Shown piece by piece: positions 12,201 to 22,322 of a stretch of DNA of 64,000 nt; within the stretch, counting starts at the first letter, position 1; every line of letters starts with the position of its first letter. The notes under the pieces are model-generated. The model saw nothing but the letters and a program-made list of their open reading frames with translations. It had not been told where the DNA came from and searched no databases. The DNA comes from Mytilus trossulus. Taxonomy: Eukaryota > Mollusca > Bivalvia > Mytilida > Mytilidae. Location: contig NC_086377.1 in assembly GCF_036588685.1 (NCBI RefSeq), forward strand, positions 67,958,283 to 68,022,282, given 5' to 3'. The position numbers were made by a program, and so were the translations under genes.

Positions 12201-14043
12201 TTACCTCCATATTTGGAGCTCCTAAGAAATAAAATTTAAGCGCGTCCATGTTTTTATACTGGTTAAAATCTAAAGTGATGTCTCTATGAGATGAAACACA
12301 AAGATCATAAATGTGAAACAGTGCGTTTACCAATAAACATATCTATGAATATAATATATCTCCCTAATAATGGCGTGGTTAGAGAAACAGTTGTATTTAC
12401 AAAGTATAACATAAAGAGATACCAAATAGCTAACAACAAATGTGATATATACGTTTCAGGAACCAAGATCAGCTTGTCGTAAGCCACCCTCCTCAAACTG
12501 TTCTCACCACACCTCAGTGTGTAATTCTGATATGCAATGTGCGTATGGTAAGTAGCTAGTATACTTTTACATGTAACACGTCAGATTAAAACATGTTTAG
12601 TTTGATTGGAGAAACTAGTTTGTTGTTACAGTAGTACTGTTATTCTCTATTCATTTCATGCTATCTTACAATAGAGTTGATATTAGTCTCTTCTACTTTC
12701 GCAAGAATATAGAAGAGCGCAAAGTTCTTTATATTTGTATCCACAGAGACGGAAATCGTTCAAACGATGATGTAATGATGGTCATAAAAATACAACTTAT
12801 GTTTTAAGTAATTAAAGGTATGTGGCTACAAAATTGTGATCAAAATGGATAATAAAAAAAATACAGAAGGGAGAAAAACATGAATAAAAATGAAAAAAAA
12901 ATCTTCAGATCACTTCACACTAAACACTTTACCGATTTTTTGTGTCAGGAGGAAATTTAGGGGTGCACGATAATTTGTCTTCTAATATCTTTTAAATATT
13001 CACAAAATACACAATCCTTTGTCCGTTCTGTTTCTACAATTTCCAAAACTATTTTTACAGAGATTTAAATAAAGCAATTTGTTTATGATAATAATCTCCA
13101 CCTTTCAAAACATTAAATTAAAAATTCCTGTTATCAAAGTTGTTACTTCCTTAAAATTTACAAGCTGAGAAACGACAATAAGTTATGACTTAACATGTCG
13201 TTGATTTCAAATTATTCATGTGTTTGAACATTATTTACTTTTTTTAGGTTTAATATGATGTGATATTGCTTGCAGAGCAGACTGTAGTCTTCCAGTAAGT
13301 TTTATCCTGTTATCTTCCAAACATAAACTTTTTCCTATATTTCAAATTGGACCTTTGATACTTAATTATTTTCAGAATTCGTGTTTTGTGAATAGTGTCC
13401 TTATTTAAAAGTTGTTCAAGGTATTGTATATCCTTATTTGATTTGCAATTTAGTTGCATGACGTTTGATTTAATTTAGATTCGAATTTTATAATATTTTA
13501 AGTCGTAAAATACATACATGTAAATAACGCAATACTCTGATATCAAAGAACCCCCGATTAACCAAAGTGGAATTGATGTTGAACTGAATTGAGGAAAAGT
13601 AAAAGAAATCTTTACTTAACTTTTGAAGGAACTTATCTCAAGAAGTTACATGTACATTATTTTTTAGAATTCCAAGAATACACATCTTTCTATACGTTGA
13701 TTGCGTATACTAGTATAACATTTTATCAGTTTGAGTGATGCTGATCATTAGCTTAACATATGGGATTTAGTTTTACACATGGGATTGAGTTTTACATATG
13801 GGATTTAGTTTTACACATTGGATTAAGTTTTACATATGGGAATTAGTTATATCATAAACATAAACCTTACATACAACGTTAATATGTGTTGTATAGGTTT
13901 CTTGTCTGAAAGCTACAGACTTGTTTTTCATTTTGTCGTTTTCAAATCATACCATTGTATATCCTATTATATATATTTTTGTTTTCACAATTTTTCAGAC
14001 ATACCTAAACAGAATGGCCTCCAGATGGTCTGGAAGAGGGTAG
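9239..14043 (+). CDS. secreted WAP-domain protein, copy B (six coding exons)
   Basis: Exons: 9239-9277 (or to 9283), 10638-10749, 11333-11391, 12460-12547, 13278-13294 and 13999-14043; stop TAG. All phases agree (0,1,0,1,0). The product is 119-121 aa. Residues 1-13 (MRSWIIILCVIYP) are a short hydrophobic signal segment. Residues 22-65 hold eight cysteines (C22, C28, C40, C49, C55-C56, C60, C65) with KPG before the first and KCC in the middle, a complete WAP four-disulfide core. WAP proteins are often secreted protease inhibitors or antimicrobials. The intron inside the WAP domain starts GCAAGT, a GC-AG intron. Residues 76-102 form a second five-cysteine module (spacings 7,6,5,4) that I cannot name. 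The C-terminus is 14 residues without cysteine. The first-exon donor is uncertain (GTAAAG or GTTTGT, both phase 0). Copy A at the window start is its tandem paralogue. Confidence 0.72.
10200..10262 (+). repeat. two-copy direct repeat of 'tttcgtctacaaaacactcg'
   Basis: The phrase 'tttcgtctacaaaacactcg' plus 'taaat' occurs twice in a row. It is a variant of a short dispersed motif (R3, 'gtagacgaaac' in reverse) also found at 23977, 24680, 29535, 31305 and 32350. It lies in intron 1 of copy B. Confidence 0.6.
12040..12125 (+). repeat. 'ctcaggtgctccgg' interspersed repeat
   Basis: It carries 'atctcaggtgctccggaagg', matching the repeat at 5190-5405. It lies in intron 3 of copy B. Confidence 0.45.
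13756..13849. repeat. short tandem repeat, ~19-bp unit, about 5 copies
   Basis: Units are variants of 'acatatgggatttagtttt'. The array lies in the last intron of copy B, about 150 bp before the terminal exon. Confidence 0.75.
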
Positions 14044-14080
14044 TGGTTGATATGAATTATTGCCTTGTTCTATTCTACAT

Positions 14081-14100
14081 AATAAATTGGAACAAATAAA
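14081..14100 (+). terminator. polyadenylation signals of copy B
   Basis: Two AATAAA hexamers (14081-14086 and 14095-14100) lie 38-57 bp after the TAG stop. The predicted 3' UTR is very short. Confidence 0.55.
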
Positions 14101-14529
14101 CAAGCTGTTTGCTTTTAAATATATATTTATCGAAGGTTAAACTCTTTCAAAACATAAATAAAAGAGTAAAAAGTAAATTCACAAAAATACAGAATATAAA
14201 ATTCAAACCGGATAGTCGCTAATCAAATGACAAAATCAATGACAAAAGCTCAAACACATTAAACGAACAGATAACAGCTGTCATATTCCTTACTCGGTAA
14301 TAAAAGTAATTCATAGAAACACATTTTGTTCTATAAATTAAAAATGAAAGTGAAAAGGCAACAATCAATCAATCAATCGAGAGGTTTAAACAATAGCTAG
14401 ATATCAGGTGTCAGTTAGAGCGCTTACTATCCTGAAGTGCAATGTATATTATAAACCGGAAGCACGATGAAAACCCTATTAAAAATGAAATTATGCATGT
14501 TATGTCAAAATTGTATCGAAGGATTCTAA
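14101..14529. other. intergenic, nothing recognised
   Basis: No exon, TIR or tandem array was seen. A 'tacagaatat' to 'caatgacaaaagctcaaac' stretch (about 14190-14270) resembles the dispersed R4 repeat described at 27815. Confidence 0.4.
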
Positions 14530-14730
14530 ATGTAATACTTAATAAAGGCAAAAGTAGTATACTTCTGTCCGAAATTCACTATTCGATTAAGAGAAAACAA
14601 ATCCGGGTTACAAAATTTAACCGTGGGAACCACACCAAATACAAGAGGAAAACAAACGAAACAACAGAAACACTGGTGTGCAACATAGAACACACGAAAA
14701 TTCAACACAAACAGAAACGAACTACAGTGG
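14530..14730 (-). repeat. retroelement 3'-tail repeat, reverse orientation
   Basis: Read on the minus strand it carries 'cagtgtttctgttgtttcg' and 'tgtaacccggatttgtttt', the same words as the plus-strand repeat at about 59860-59950. The 108-aa plus-strand open frame through it is antisense to this repeat and not a gene. Confidence 0.55.
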
Positions 14731-15227
14731 TTTTATTTATCTTCGTGGTTACTAGTTTCCGTGGATAAAGGGTAACTTGTATGTTCATGGATGTTTAATT
14801 TTGTGGTTTTAACGAGGTTTGTAAATAATTTGTCATTCGGTGAACATTTAATTTTGGTTTACCTGTATCCCCCAAATCCAGGAGAATGGGTACCAAACGA
14901 AAAATGATGAATCCATAGTATAAGATGACAAATGCCATTTCTTGACTGGGATCAGGACATTTGAAGAAAAAAGCAGTTTAATTCAATGTTATACATTCAC
15001 ACAAGTAAAGTGATAATTGACGCAATCATAAATCAAGGTCCGGATTGTGATCTCATCATTTACTGGTTACTCTGTTTTATCTAATAATAAGTCTGGTACC
15101 TTTGATAATTATTCTTTTTGTCTAATTTTCTCTATCCTTTAATTTTTTATCCAATCATACTGTGCTGTTTATTTTTAACCCCTACGAATCCCTATTAACT
15201 ATATAAGTATACGTGTCCCTACTTTTT

Positions 15228-16523
15228 AGCTCACCTGGCCCGAAGGGCCAAGTGAGCTTTTCTCATCACTTGGCGTCCGTCGTCCGTCGTCGTCCGTCGT
15301 CTGTCGTCGCTAACTTTTACAAAAATCTTCTCCTCTGAAACTACTGGGCCAAATTTAACCAAACTTGGCCACAATCATCATTGGGGTATCTTGTTTAAAA
15401 AATGTGTCCGGTGACCCGGCCAACCATCCAAGATGGCCGCCATGGCTAAAAATAGAACATAGGGGTAAAATGCAGTTTTTGGCTTATAACTCAAAAACCA
15501 AAGCATTTAAAGCAAATCTAAAATGGGTAAAATTGTCATTCAGGTCAAGATCTATCTGCCCAGAAATTTTCAGATGAATTGGACAACCCGTTGTTAGGTT
15601 GCTGCCCCTGAATTGGTAATTTTAAGGAAATTTTGCTGTTTTTGGTTAATATCTTGAATATTATTATAGATAGAGATAAACTGTAAACAGCAATAATGTT
15701 CAGCAAAGTAAGATTTACAAATGAGTCAACATGACCGAAATGGTCAGTTGACCCCTTTTGGAGTTATTGACCTTTATAGTAAATTTTTAACCATTTTTCG
15801 TAGATCTTAGTAATCTTTTAGAAAAATCTTCTTCTCTGAAACTAACGGGCCAAATTTAACCAAACTTGGCCACAATCATCATTGGGGTATCTAGTTTGAA
15901 AAATGTGTCTGTTGACCCGGCCAACCATCCAAGATGGCCGCCATGGCTAAAAATAGAACATAGGGGTAAAATGCAGTTTTTGGCTTATAACTAAAAAACC
16001 AAAGCATTTAGAGCAAATCTGACAAGGGATGAAATTGTTATTCAGGTCAAGATCTATCTGCTCTTTATTTTTCTGATGAATCGGACAACCCTTCTGTTAG
16101 GTTGCTGCCCTTGAATTGGTAATTTTAAGGAAATTTTGCTGTTTTTGGTCAATATCTTGAATATTATTATAGATAGAGATAAACTGTAAACAGCAATAAT
16201 GTTCAGCTGAGTAAGATTTACAAATAAGTTAATATGACCAAAATGGTCAATTGACCTCCTAAGGAGTTATTGCCCTTTATAGTAAATTTTTAACAATTTT
16301 CATAAAATAGGTAAATTTTCACTTTCATTTTCCACTGAAACTAACTGGACCAAGTTCATTATAGATACAGATAATTGTAAGCAGCAAGAATGTTTAGTAA
16401 AGTTAGATCTACAAACACATTACAGTATCACCAAAACACAATTTTGTCATGAATCCATCTGTGTCCTTTGTTTAATATTTACATAGACCAAGATGAGCGA
16501 CACAGGCTCTTTAGAGCCTCTAG
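15228..16523 (+). mobile_element. 1.3-kb bivalve-type repeat with hairpin ends (possible non-autonomous Helitron)
   Basis: The left end is a near-perfect palindrome: arms AGCTCACcTGGCCC and GGGCCAaGTGAGCT around GAA (15228-15258). It is followed by a 'gtccgtcgtc' run. The right end has the stem-loop AGGCTCT-TT-AGAGCCT (16504-16519) followed directly by CTAG and a T. That is the layout of a Helitron 3' terminus (hairpin then CTRR). Inside, a ~500-bp segment beginning near 'ctgaaactactgggcc' repeats about 2.3 times (near 15335, 15837 and partly 16335). No Rep or helicase code is present. A short open frame at 15365 is repeat-derived. Confidence 0.6.
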
Positions 16524-18104
16524 TTTATTTTAACATTATTATTGATGATGGTGAACGTGTTACTCTACATGTAAATTTCAAGGCGTATAAAATATGTTTA
16601 TGTCATTGATTTTAATTACATTAAAAGCTTATAGTACAAAATATTGTAAACATGGGTTTACTTAGTGACATTTCTTACAGTAGAGTTAACTTTGTAATAT
16701 TAATTACACACTGCAACCTTTTTCTTTCGTTTGATTTATTTCTCAGATGAAGTATTGTTATTCATGTTTATCAAAACAATATATATAAATTTATTTATAA
16801 TTATGGAACACATAACAACAAGAAAAAGTGCCTGTGTTACTATCAAAGTATAATGTTAATACTCTTTTTGTTTATTACTGAATGGTTTATAAAATTTTAT
16901 AAGCCTTTATATCGCACAATTCACATAACATGCATTAAGTAGATTATTTGGAGTACAACATGTATTTTGTTGTAAACGAAATTCCAAGGAATGATAATTT
17001 CATGTCAAAGCGTGTTTATTTTCATGATACATCTTTCAAGCATTAGTGTAACAGTACAATAACGAGTGATGAAGTATTGCTATGTTATCTTTTTATGCCT
17101 CGTTCTCAAACCAGCAACCTGAAATGTGATTTGACCTAATTTATATTTATTATAAAGCAGGTTATTATTTCTTGAATATCTCAACAGCTAGATTTCTACT
17201 TGGATTCCATGAATAAACAAAAGTTTTACCATCTCGTTACCCCTACTTTGACCGCCCATAAAGATCAGTAAATTATGTTTCCTTATTTCAGACGACCCGT
17301 GTCATACAAATTATATTGGTACTTTTGCATTTGCTAAACCAATACAATGATACATCTCCAACAAGGGTGCAACTCTAACAGGCAACTTTGTATTCCGTTG
17401 ACCCACGGAATAATGCAGTTTATTTCCGGTACACGTGTAAGTTTCGTGTAAATTTAGCTTTTTTATGATAAATATTTTGTTGTTTACAATTGGTTTTTTT
17501 TCGTTTCTCTGATTGGTCATATTGTTGTCAGTTTGTCATCAAATTTATTCTGTGATTGTCCATTTTATATCTTTTACCACTTTTGCAACGATTTCGAAGA
17601 AATTCAAGTTTCATAACAATCCGCGAAGGTTCAAAAATGTATCATGTAAAAAAAACATAATCCAGTTCTGTATTTAAATGTTAATTTTATTCTATCATCA
17701 CTGTATTGGATACATAACCTTCATAAATGTCGTTACAAACAACAGTGTATTGCTAGGTCTTCCAGGTGATGTACATCCCTTTTTCTTGAAAGGGTCAACT
17801 TTTTCAGCAACAGTTTTTGTGAAACTACATATTCTAAAACTGTCGTGAATCAAATGGGGATACTCAAAAATATCAAATATATTTTAGAGTGCATACAACC
17901 TATTGCTCTTTCATTTTTAATAGTATTAACACATTTGACTTTCTATACTTTGCACAAGTATTCCCCATTCCAAACTAAAAGAAAAATTGAAAAAGTTGGA
18001 GCTGCTTTGTTTCATAAAGTAGAAAGGCCAACGTAGATATAAGTTTTTTGTCTTCGGAAAGGATCAATACTTTCAAACATTTTGACACTTAAAATAGTAT
18101 TCAT
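16524..18104. other. intergenic, nothing firm recognised
   Basis: No exon with supported splice sites was found. A 'gacgacccgtgtcataca' segment after TTATTTCAG at about 17292 could be read as a short D-D-P-C exon, but it lacks a paralogue and a good donor. Confidence 0.4.
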
Positions 18105-18235
18105 TGATATTGAGGACAATACTTATTCAATCGTTTATTTAACGTGCCAGTCATATTTTTCCTTTAAACACTGTCGCCAGTTTTGGTAGTGGTCTTTTGT
18201 GATGTTAGTAGCGAACCAGTAAGTCATTATTTATT
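18105..18235 (+). pseudogene. decayed promoter plus signal-peptide exon, paralogue of the Kunitz-WAP gene start
   Basis: The sequence aligns with 22030-22180, the promoter and first exon of the Kunitz-WAP gene ('acaatacttattcaatc', 'ccagtcatat', then 'ccagttttggtagtggtc'). The exon equivalent 18171-18218 has the same 48-nt length and keeps a GTAAGT donor. However, the ATG is replaced by CTG, the TATA region is lost, and a V-to-D change breaks the hydrophobic core. No Kunitz or WAP exon follows before the minisatellite. Confidence 0.7.
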
Positions 18236-18372
18236 TTCATTTGGATTTATTTTTAATTTTTGTTAGTTTGTTTTAATGAATAAATACATGTATATTGTTA
18301 ATTGTTTCATTGCGTTTAACAACTGTATGGAAATTGTCAAAATTTATGAACATGTTACGTATGATACATTTT

Positions 18373-20123
18373 TCCATTTCTTGTGAGTAGGATACACTTT
18401 AACATGTCTAGTGAGCAGGATACCTATTGCCATGTCCTGTGAGCGGGATACATATTACCATGTCTTGTGAGCAGGATACATATTGCGATGTCTTGTCAGC
18501 AAGTAACATATTGCCATGTCTTGTCAGCAGGATACATATTGACAAGTCTTGTCAGCAGGATACATATTACCATGTTTTGTCAGCAGGGAACACTTTTTCA
18601 TGTCTTGTGAGCAGGATACACTTTTACATGTCTATTGAGCAGGATACATATTGCCATTTCTTGTGAGCAGGATACATATTGCCATGTCTTGTGAGAGGGG
18701 TACACTTTGACATATCTAGTGAGCAAGATACATATTGCCAAGTTTTGTAGTCAGGGTACATATTGACATGTCTTATGAGCAGGATACACTTTTTCATGTC
18801 TTTAGAGTAGGATACATATTGCCATGGCTTGTGAGCAGGATACATATTGACATGTCTTGTGAGCAGGATACACTTTTTCATGTCTTTAGAGTAGGATACA
18901 CTTTTACATGTCTTGTAGGCAGGATACATATTGCCATGTCTTGTGAGCAGGACACATATTGCCATGTCTTTTGAGCAGAATACATATTGCAAATCCTGTC
19001 GGCAGGATACATATTGCAAATCCTGTCGTCAGGATACATATTGCCATGTCTTGTGAGCAGGATACACTTTATTATGTTTTGAGTAGAATACACTTTTACA
19101 TGTCTAGTGAATAGGATACATATTCACATGTCTTCTGAGCTGCATACAGATTGCAATGTCTTGTTGGCGGGACACATATTGACATGTCTATGTTAGCTGC
19201 ATATATATTGCCATGTCTTGTGAATGGATACATTTTGACATGTCTTGCGAAAGGGATACATATTGACATGTCTTGTGAGAGTGATGCATATCACCATGTC
19301 TTTTGATCGGGATATATATTGACATTTTATATAGATTAGACCGTTGGTTTTCCCGTTTGAATGGTTTTACACTAGTAATTTTGGGGCCCTTTATAGCTTG
19401 TTGTTCGGTGTGAGCCAAGGCTCCGTGTTGAAGGCCGTACTTTAACCTATAATGGTTTAATTTTTAAATTGTTATTTGGATGGAGAGTTGTCTCATTGGC
19501 ACTCACACCACATCTTCCTATATCTATGTCTTGTGATCGGGATATATATTGACATGTCTTGTGATCGGGATATATATTGACATGTCTTGTGATCGGGATA
19601 TATATTGACATGTCTTGTGATCGGGATATATATTGACATGTCTTGTGATCGGGATATATATTGACATGTCTTGTGATCGGGATATATATTGACATGTCTT
19701 GTGATCGGGATATATATTGCTATGTCTTGTGATCGGGATATATATTGACATGTCTTGTGATCGGGATATATATTGACATGTCTTGTGATCGGGATATATA
19801 TTGACATGTCTTGTGATCGGGATATATATTGACATGTCTTGTGATCGGGATATATATTGACATGTCTTGTGATTGGGAAACCTATTTACTTGTCTTGTGA
19901 ACAGGACACATATTGACATGTCTTGTGAGCGGGATGCATATTGACATGTTTTTTCATCGAGATACATTTTGACATGTCTTGTGAGCGCGATACATATTGA
20001 CATGCCTTGTGAGCGTTATACATATTGACATATCTTGTGAGAGGTATACCTATTGAAATGTATTTTGATTGGGATACCTATTGACATGTCGTGTGAGCTG
20101 AATACATATGAACATGTCTTTTC
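18373..20123. repeat. 28-bp minisatellite, about 55 units, split by an R1 insertion
   Basis: The outer units are variants of 'catgtcttgtgagcaggata' + 'catattgc' (28 bp). The core 19526-19861 is 12 nearly identical units of 'catgtcttgtgatcgggata' + 'tatattga'. Because 28 is not a multiple of three and the minus-strand unit has no stop in any frame, several long minus-strand open frames appear (up to 159 aa, YISRSQDMSIY-type). They show no coding signature beyond the repeat. Confidence 0.92.
19322..19525 (+). mobile_element. R1 inserted into the 28-bp minisatellite, 5'-truncated
   Basis: A minisatellite unit is interrupted after 'gacat' and resumes with 'atgtcttgtgatcggg', giving an AT target duplication. 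The insert starts at 'tttatatagattagacc', an internal point of the full-length R1 at 34956-35265, so it is 5'-truncated, and it ends 'cttcctatatct'. Confidence 0.8.
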
Positions 20124-20774
20124 TGACAGTGTATATACATGTTTATAACACGTCGTATACAATTTTCGACCAGATGATCGAATGTCTGGTATAGCTCTTG
20201 TTCTATTTTTTTTTTTTTAGACATTATGAATAAACTACAATGTTTCCCAATAATGTCTGTTTGTTTTCCTCATTCATTGTTGTCAATATAAAAGGAATGA
20301 TATGCGACTGATCAGCTACTTGTAAACCAGGTTTAATCCACCAGTAAATGTGGTAACTAGTGAGGATTATGACAGTTGTTAGCGATTTGTTAGATGTGGT
20401 TGAGCTTTTTTTTTTTGTCATTTTATAAAGGACTTTCCGTTTTGAATTTCCCTTGGAGTTAAATAATTTATTATTTGGTGACCATGTTGAAGTCAGCTGA
20501 TCGAAAATATGTTTCTCATCTCGAAACTACAATCCTGGACTATTTTCCGAATGTGACTACCAAATTAGACTAATTTGTAAAATCATCTAGTTTGTATTAA
20601 CATAAGAAACACGACGGATACCACATGTGGATCAGGATTTGCTTGCTCTTCCTCCGCACCTGCTTCAACCTTTGAGCGAGTTTAGTGTTGCTCCGTCATT
20701 AGCTTTCTGTGTTGTGATTTGTGTACTTTTGTACCTTTGCGTCTCTTTGATTGCAAACCATTAAAGATTATAGA

Positions 20775-21060
20775 TATAGATAGATGTGGTATGAGTGCCA
20801 ACGAGACAGCATCTCCATTAATTTATGAAAGTTAGCCATTATGGGTCAAGATTCGGTCTTTAACACGGAGCCTTTGCTCACAATTGAAACCAAGCTATAA
20901 AGTCTAAAAAAAAACCTAGTGTAAAACCATTCAAACAGGAACAGCAACGGTCTAATCTATATAAAAAAAACACCAAGAAACGAGAAACACTTATGAACCA
21001 CATCAACAACAACAACTACTGAACCAACAGATTCCTGACTTATGACATGTATGACAGGTG
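20775..21060 (-). mobile_element. R1, near full-length, reverse orientation
   Basis: It begins with 'gatgtggtatgagtgccaac' and continues through 'taacacggagcctttgctca', 'gtgtaaaaccattcaaacag' and 'acggtctaatctatataaa', ending near 'gattcctgacttatgaca'. This is the reverse complement of the R1 order. Confidence 0.75.
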
Positions 21061-21413
21061 AAAATAATTGCAACATGTTCAAATTTTTTAATGGTGCTTA
21101 AACTTCACTCTTATTTTAAAAGTGTGATATAATAACGTAGAAAGACACACTATAAAACATCAATTGAAATGGCTAAACTCAATCAAAAGATGTAGTAACA
21201 CAAATGAACAAACACTAAACGGATAATGTTTACCTACGAATCAATGTAAATACAAAGTTTTAAAAATCTACATTTATAAGTAAAATACCAAAAGTAAGGA
21301 AAAATTATACTTTCTAAAGATTGATATAGAAATTATATTTTAAGCATGAAAAATGTTAACGTATTATTCCATGGAGGTTTGACACAGTCTTTGTTTACTG
21401 AAAACTTAACCTT

Positions 21414-21773
21414 GGACTATCACAGGGTTTAGTGCAAGGACTATCACAGGAATTACTGCAAGGACTATCACAGGGTTTACTGCAAGGACTATCACAGGGT
21501 TTACTGCAAGGACTATCACAGGGTTTACTGCAAGGACTATCACAGGGTTTACTGCAAGGACTATCACAGGGTTTACTGCAAGGACTATAACAGGGTTTAC
21601 TGCAAGGACTATCACAGGGTTTACTGCAAGGACTATCACAGGGTTTACTGCAAGGACTATCACAGGGTTTACTGCAAGGACTATCACAGGGTTTACTGCA
21701 AGGACTATAACAGGGTTTACTGCAAGGACTATCACAGGGTTTACTGCAAGGACTATCACAGGGTTTACTGCAA
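21414..21773. repeat. 24-bp minisatellite, exactly 15 units
   Basis: The unit is 'ggactatcacagggtttact' + 'gcaa'; 360 bp equals 15 x 24. Two units carry the same change (actataaca) at 21583-21592 and 21703-21712. They are exactly 120 bp apart, so a five-unit block was duplicated. All frames are open. On the minus strand one frame gives the octapeptide C-S-K-P-C-D-S-P and another V-N-P-V-I-V-L-A. I found no promoter, splice or signal-peptide support for the Cys-Pro reading. Confidence 0.93.
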
Positions 21774-22076
21774 AACAAATATAACGCACATTTATCAGTA
21801 AAATGCTATCATTTTTTAGAATACAGTATTGTGTACCTAACAAAATATTCTCAAGAAGGAACTTCAAATATTCGAATTAGCCACTGAGCAAATTATCACT
21901 TCCTTTCAGCGATGGTTACATTTGCATACACCTGTTGTAAAAATTTTTGCACCAGTCTATTGATTTACATGTATGCATGTAGTTTTACATGAAAACCGAT
22001 GAACATTATGCAACATAAAAATTTATTTATGAATATTGAACACAATACTTGTTTAATCAGTTCGATAACTTGTGAA

Positions 22077-22084
22077 TATAAATA
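22077..22084 (+). promoter_or_regulatory. TATA box of the Kunitz-WAP gene
   Basis: TATAAATA lies 49 bp before the first ATG (22126). It precedes only the first of the three tandem signal exons. Confidence 0.6.
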
Positions 22085-22111
22085 CTGAGTACCAGTCATA
22101 TGTTCTCTAAC

Positions 22112-22322
22112 ATTATTTTATAACAATGTGGTCAGTTTTGGTAGTGGTCTTCTGTGTTATTGGAGGTGTACAAGTAAGTAACCTTATTTTATAACAATGT
22201 GGTCAGTTTTGGTAGTGGTCTTCTGTGTTATTGGAGGTGTACAAGTAAGTTACCTTATTTTATAACAATGTGGTCAGTTTTGGTAGTGGTGTTTTGTGTT
22301 ATTGACAGTGGACAAGTAGGTC
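22112..22322 (+). repeat. triplicated signal-peptide exon, 71-bp unit
   Basis: Three direct 71-bp units each contain ATG, a 48-nt signal exon and a donor: 22126-22173 and 22197-22244 (both [22 protein letters not shown]), and 22268-22315 (ends I-D-S-G-Q, GTAGGT). Units 1 and 2 are nearly identical, so the duplication is recent. Only unit 1 has a TATA box at the right distance. Confidence 0.9.

Noticed and set aside
14442..14768. 108-aa plus-strand open frame
   Set aside because: Its second half is antisense to a dispersed retroelement tail also seen at 59650-60000, so it is repeat sequence.
17292..17420. Possible exon beginning D-D-P-C-H-T-N-Y after TTATTTCAG
   Set aside because: There is an acceptor-like site but no convincing donor, an early stop, and no homologous exon elsewhere.
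18624..20003. Several minus-strand open frames (up to 159 aa, YISRSQDMSIY repeats)
   Set aside because: They arise from a stop-free 28-bp minisatellite whose unit length is not a multiple of three; the frame shifts with each unit and all minus frames are open.
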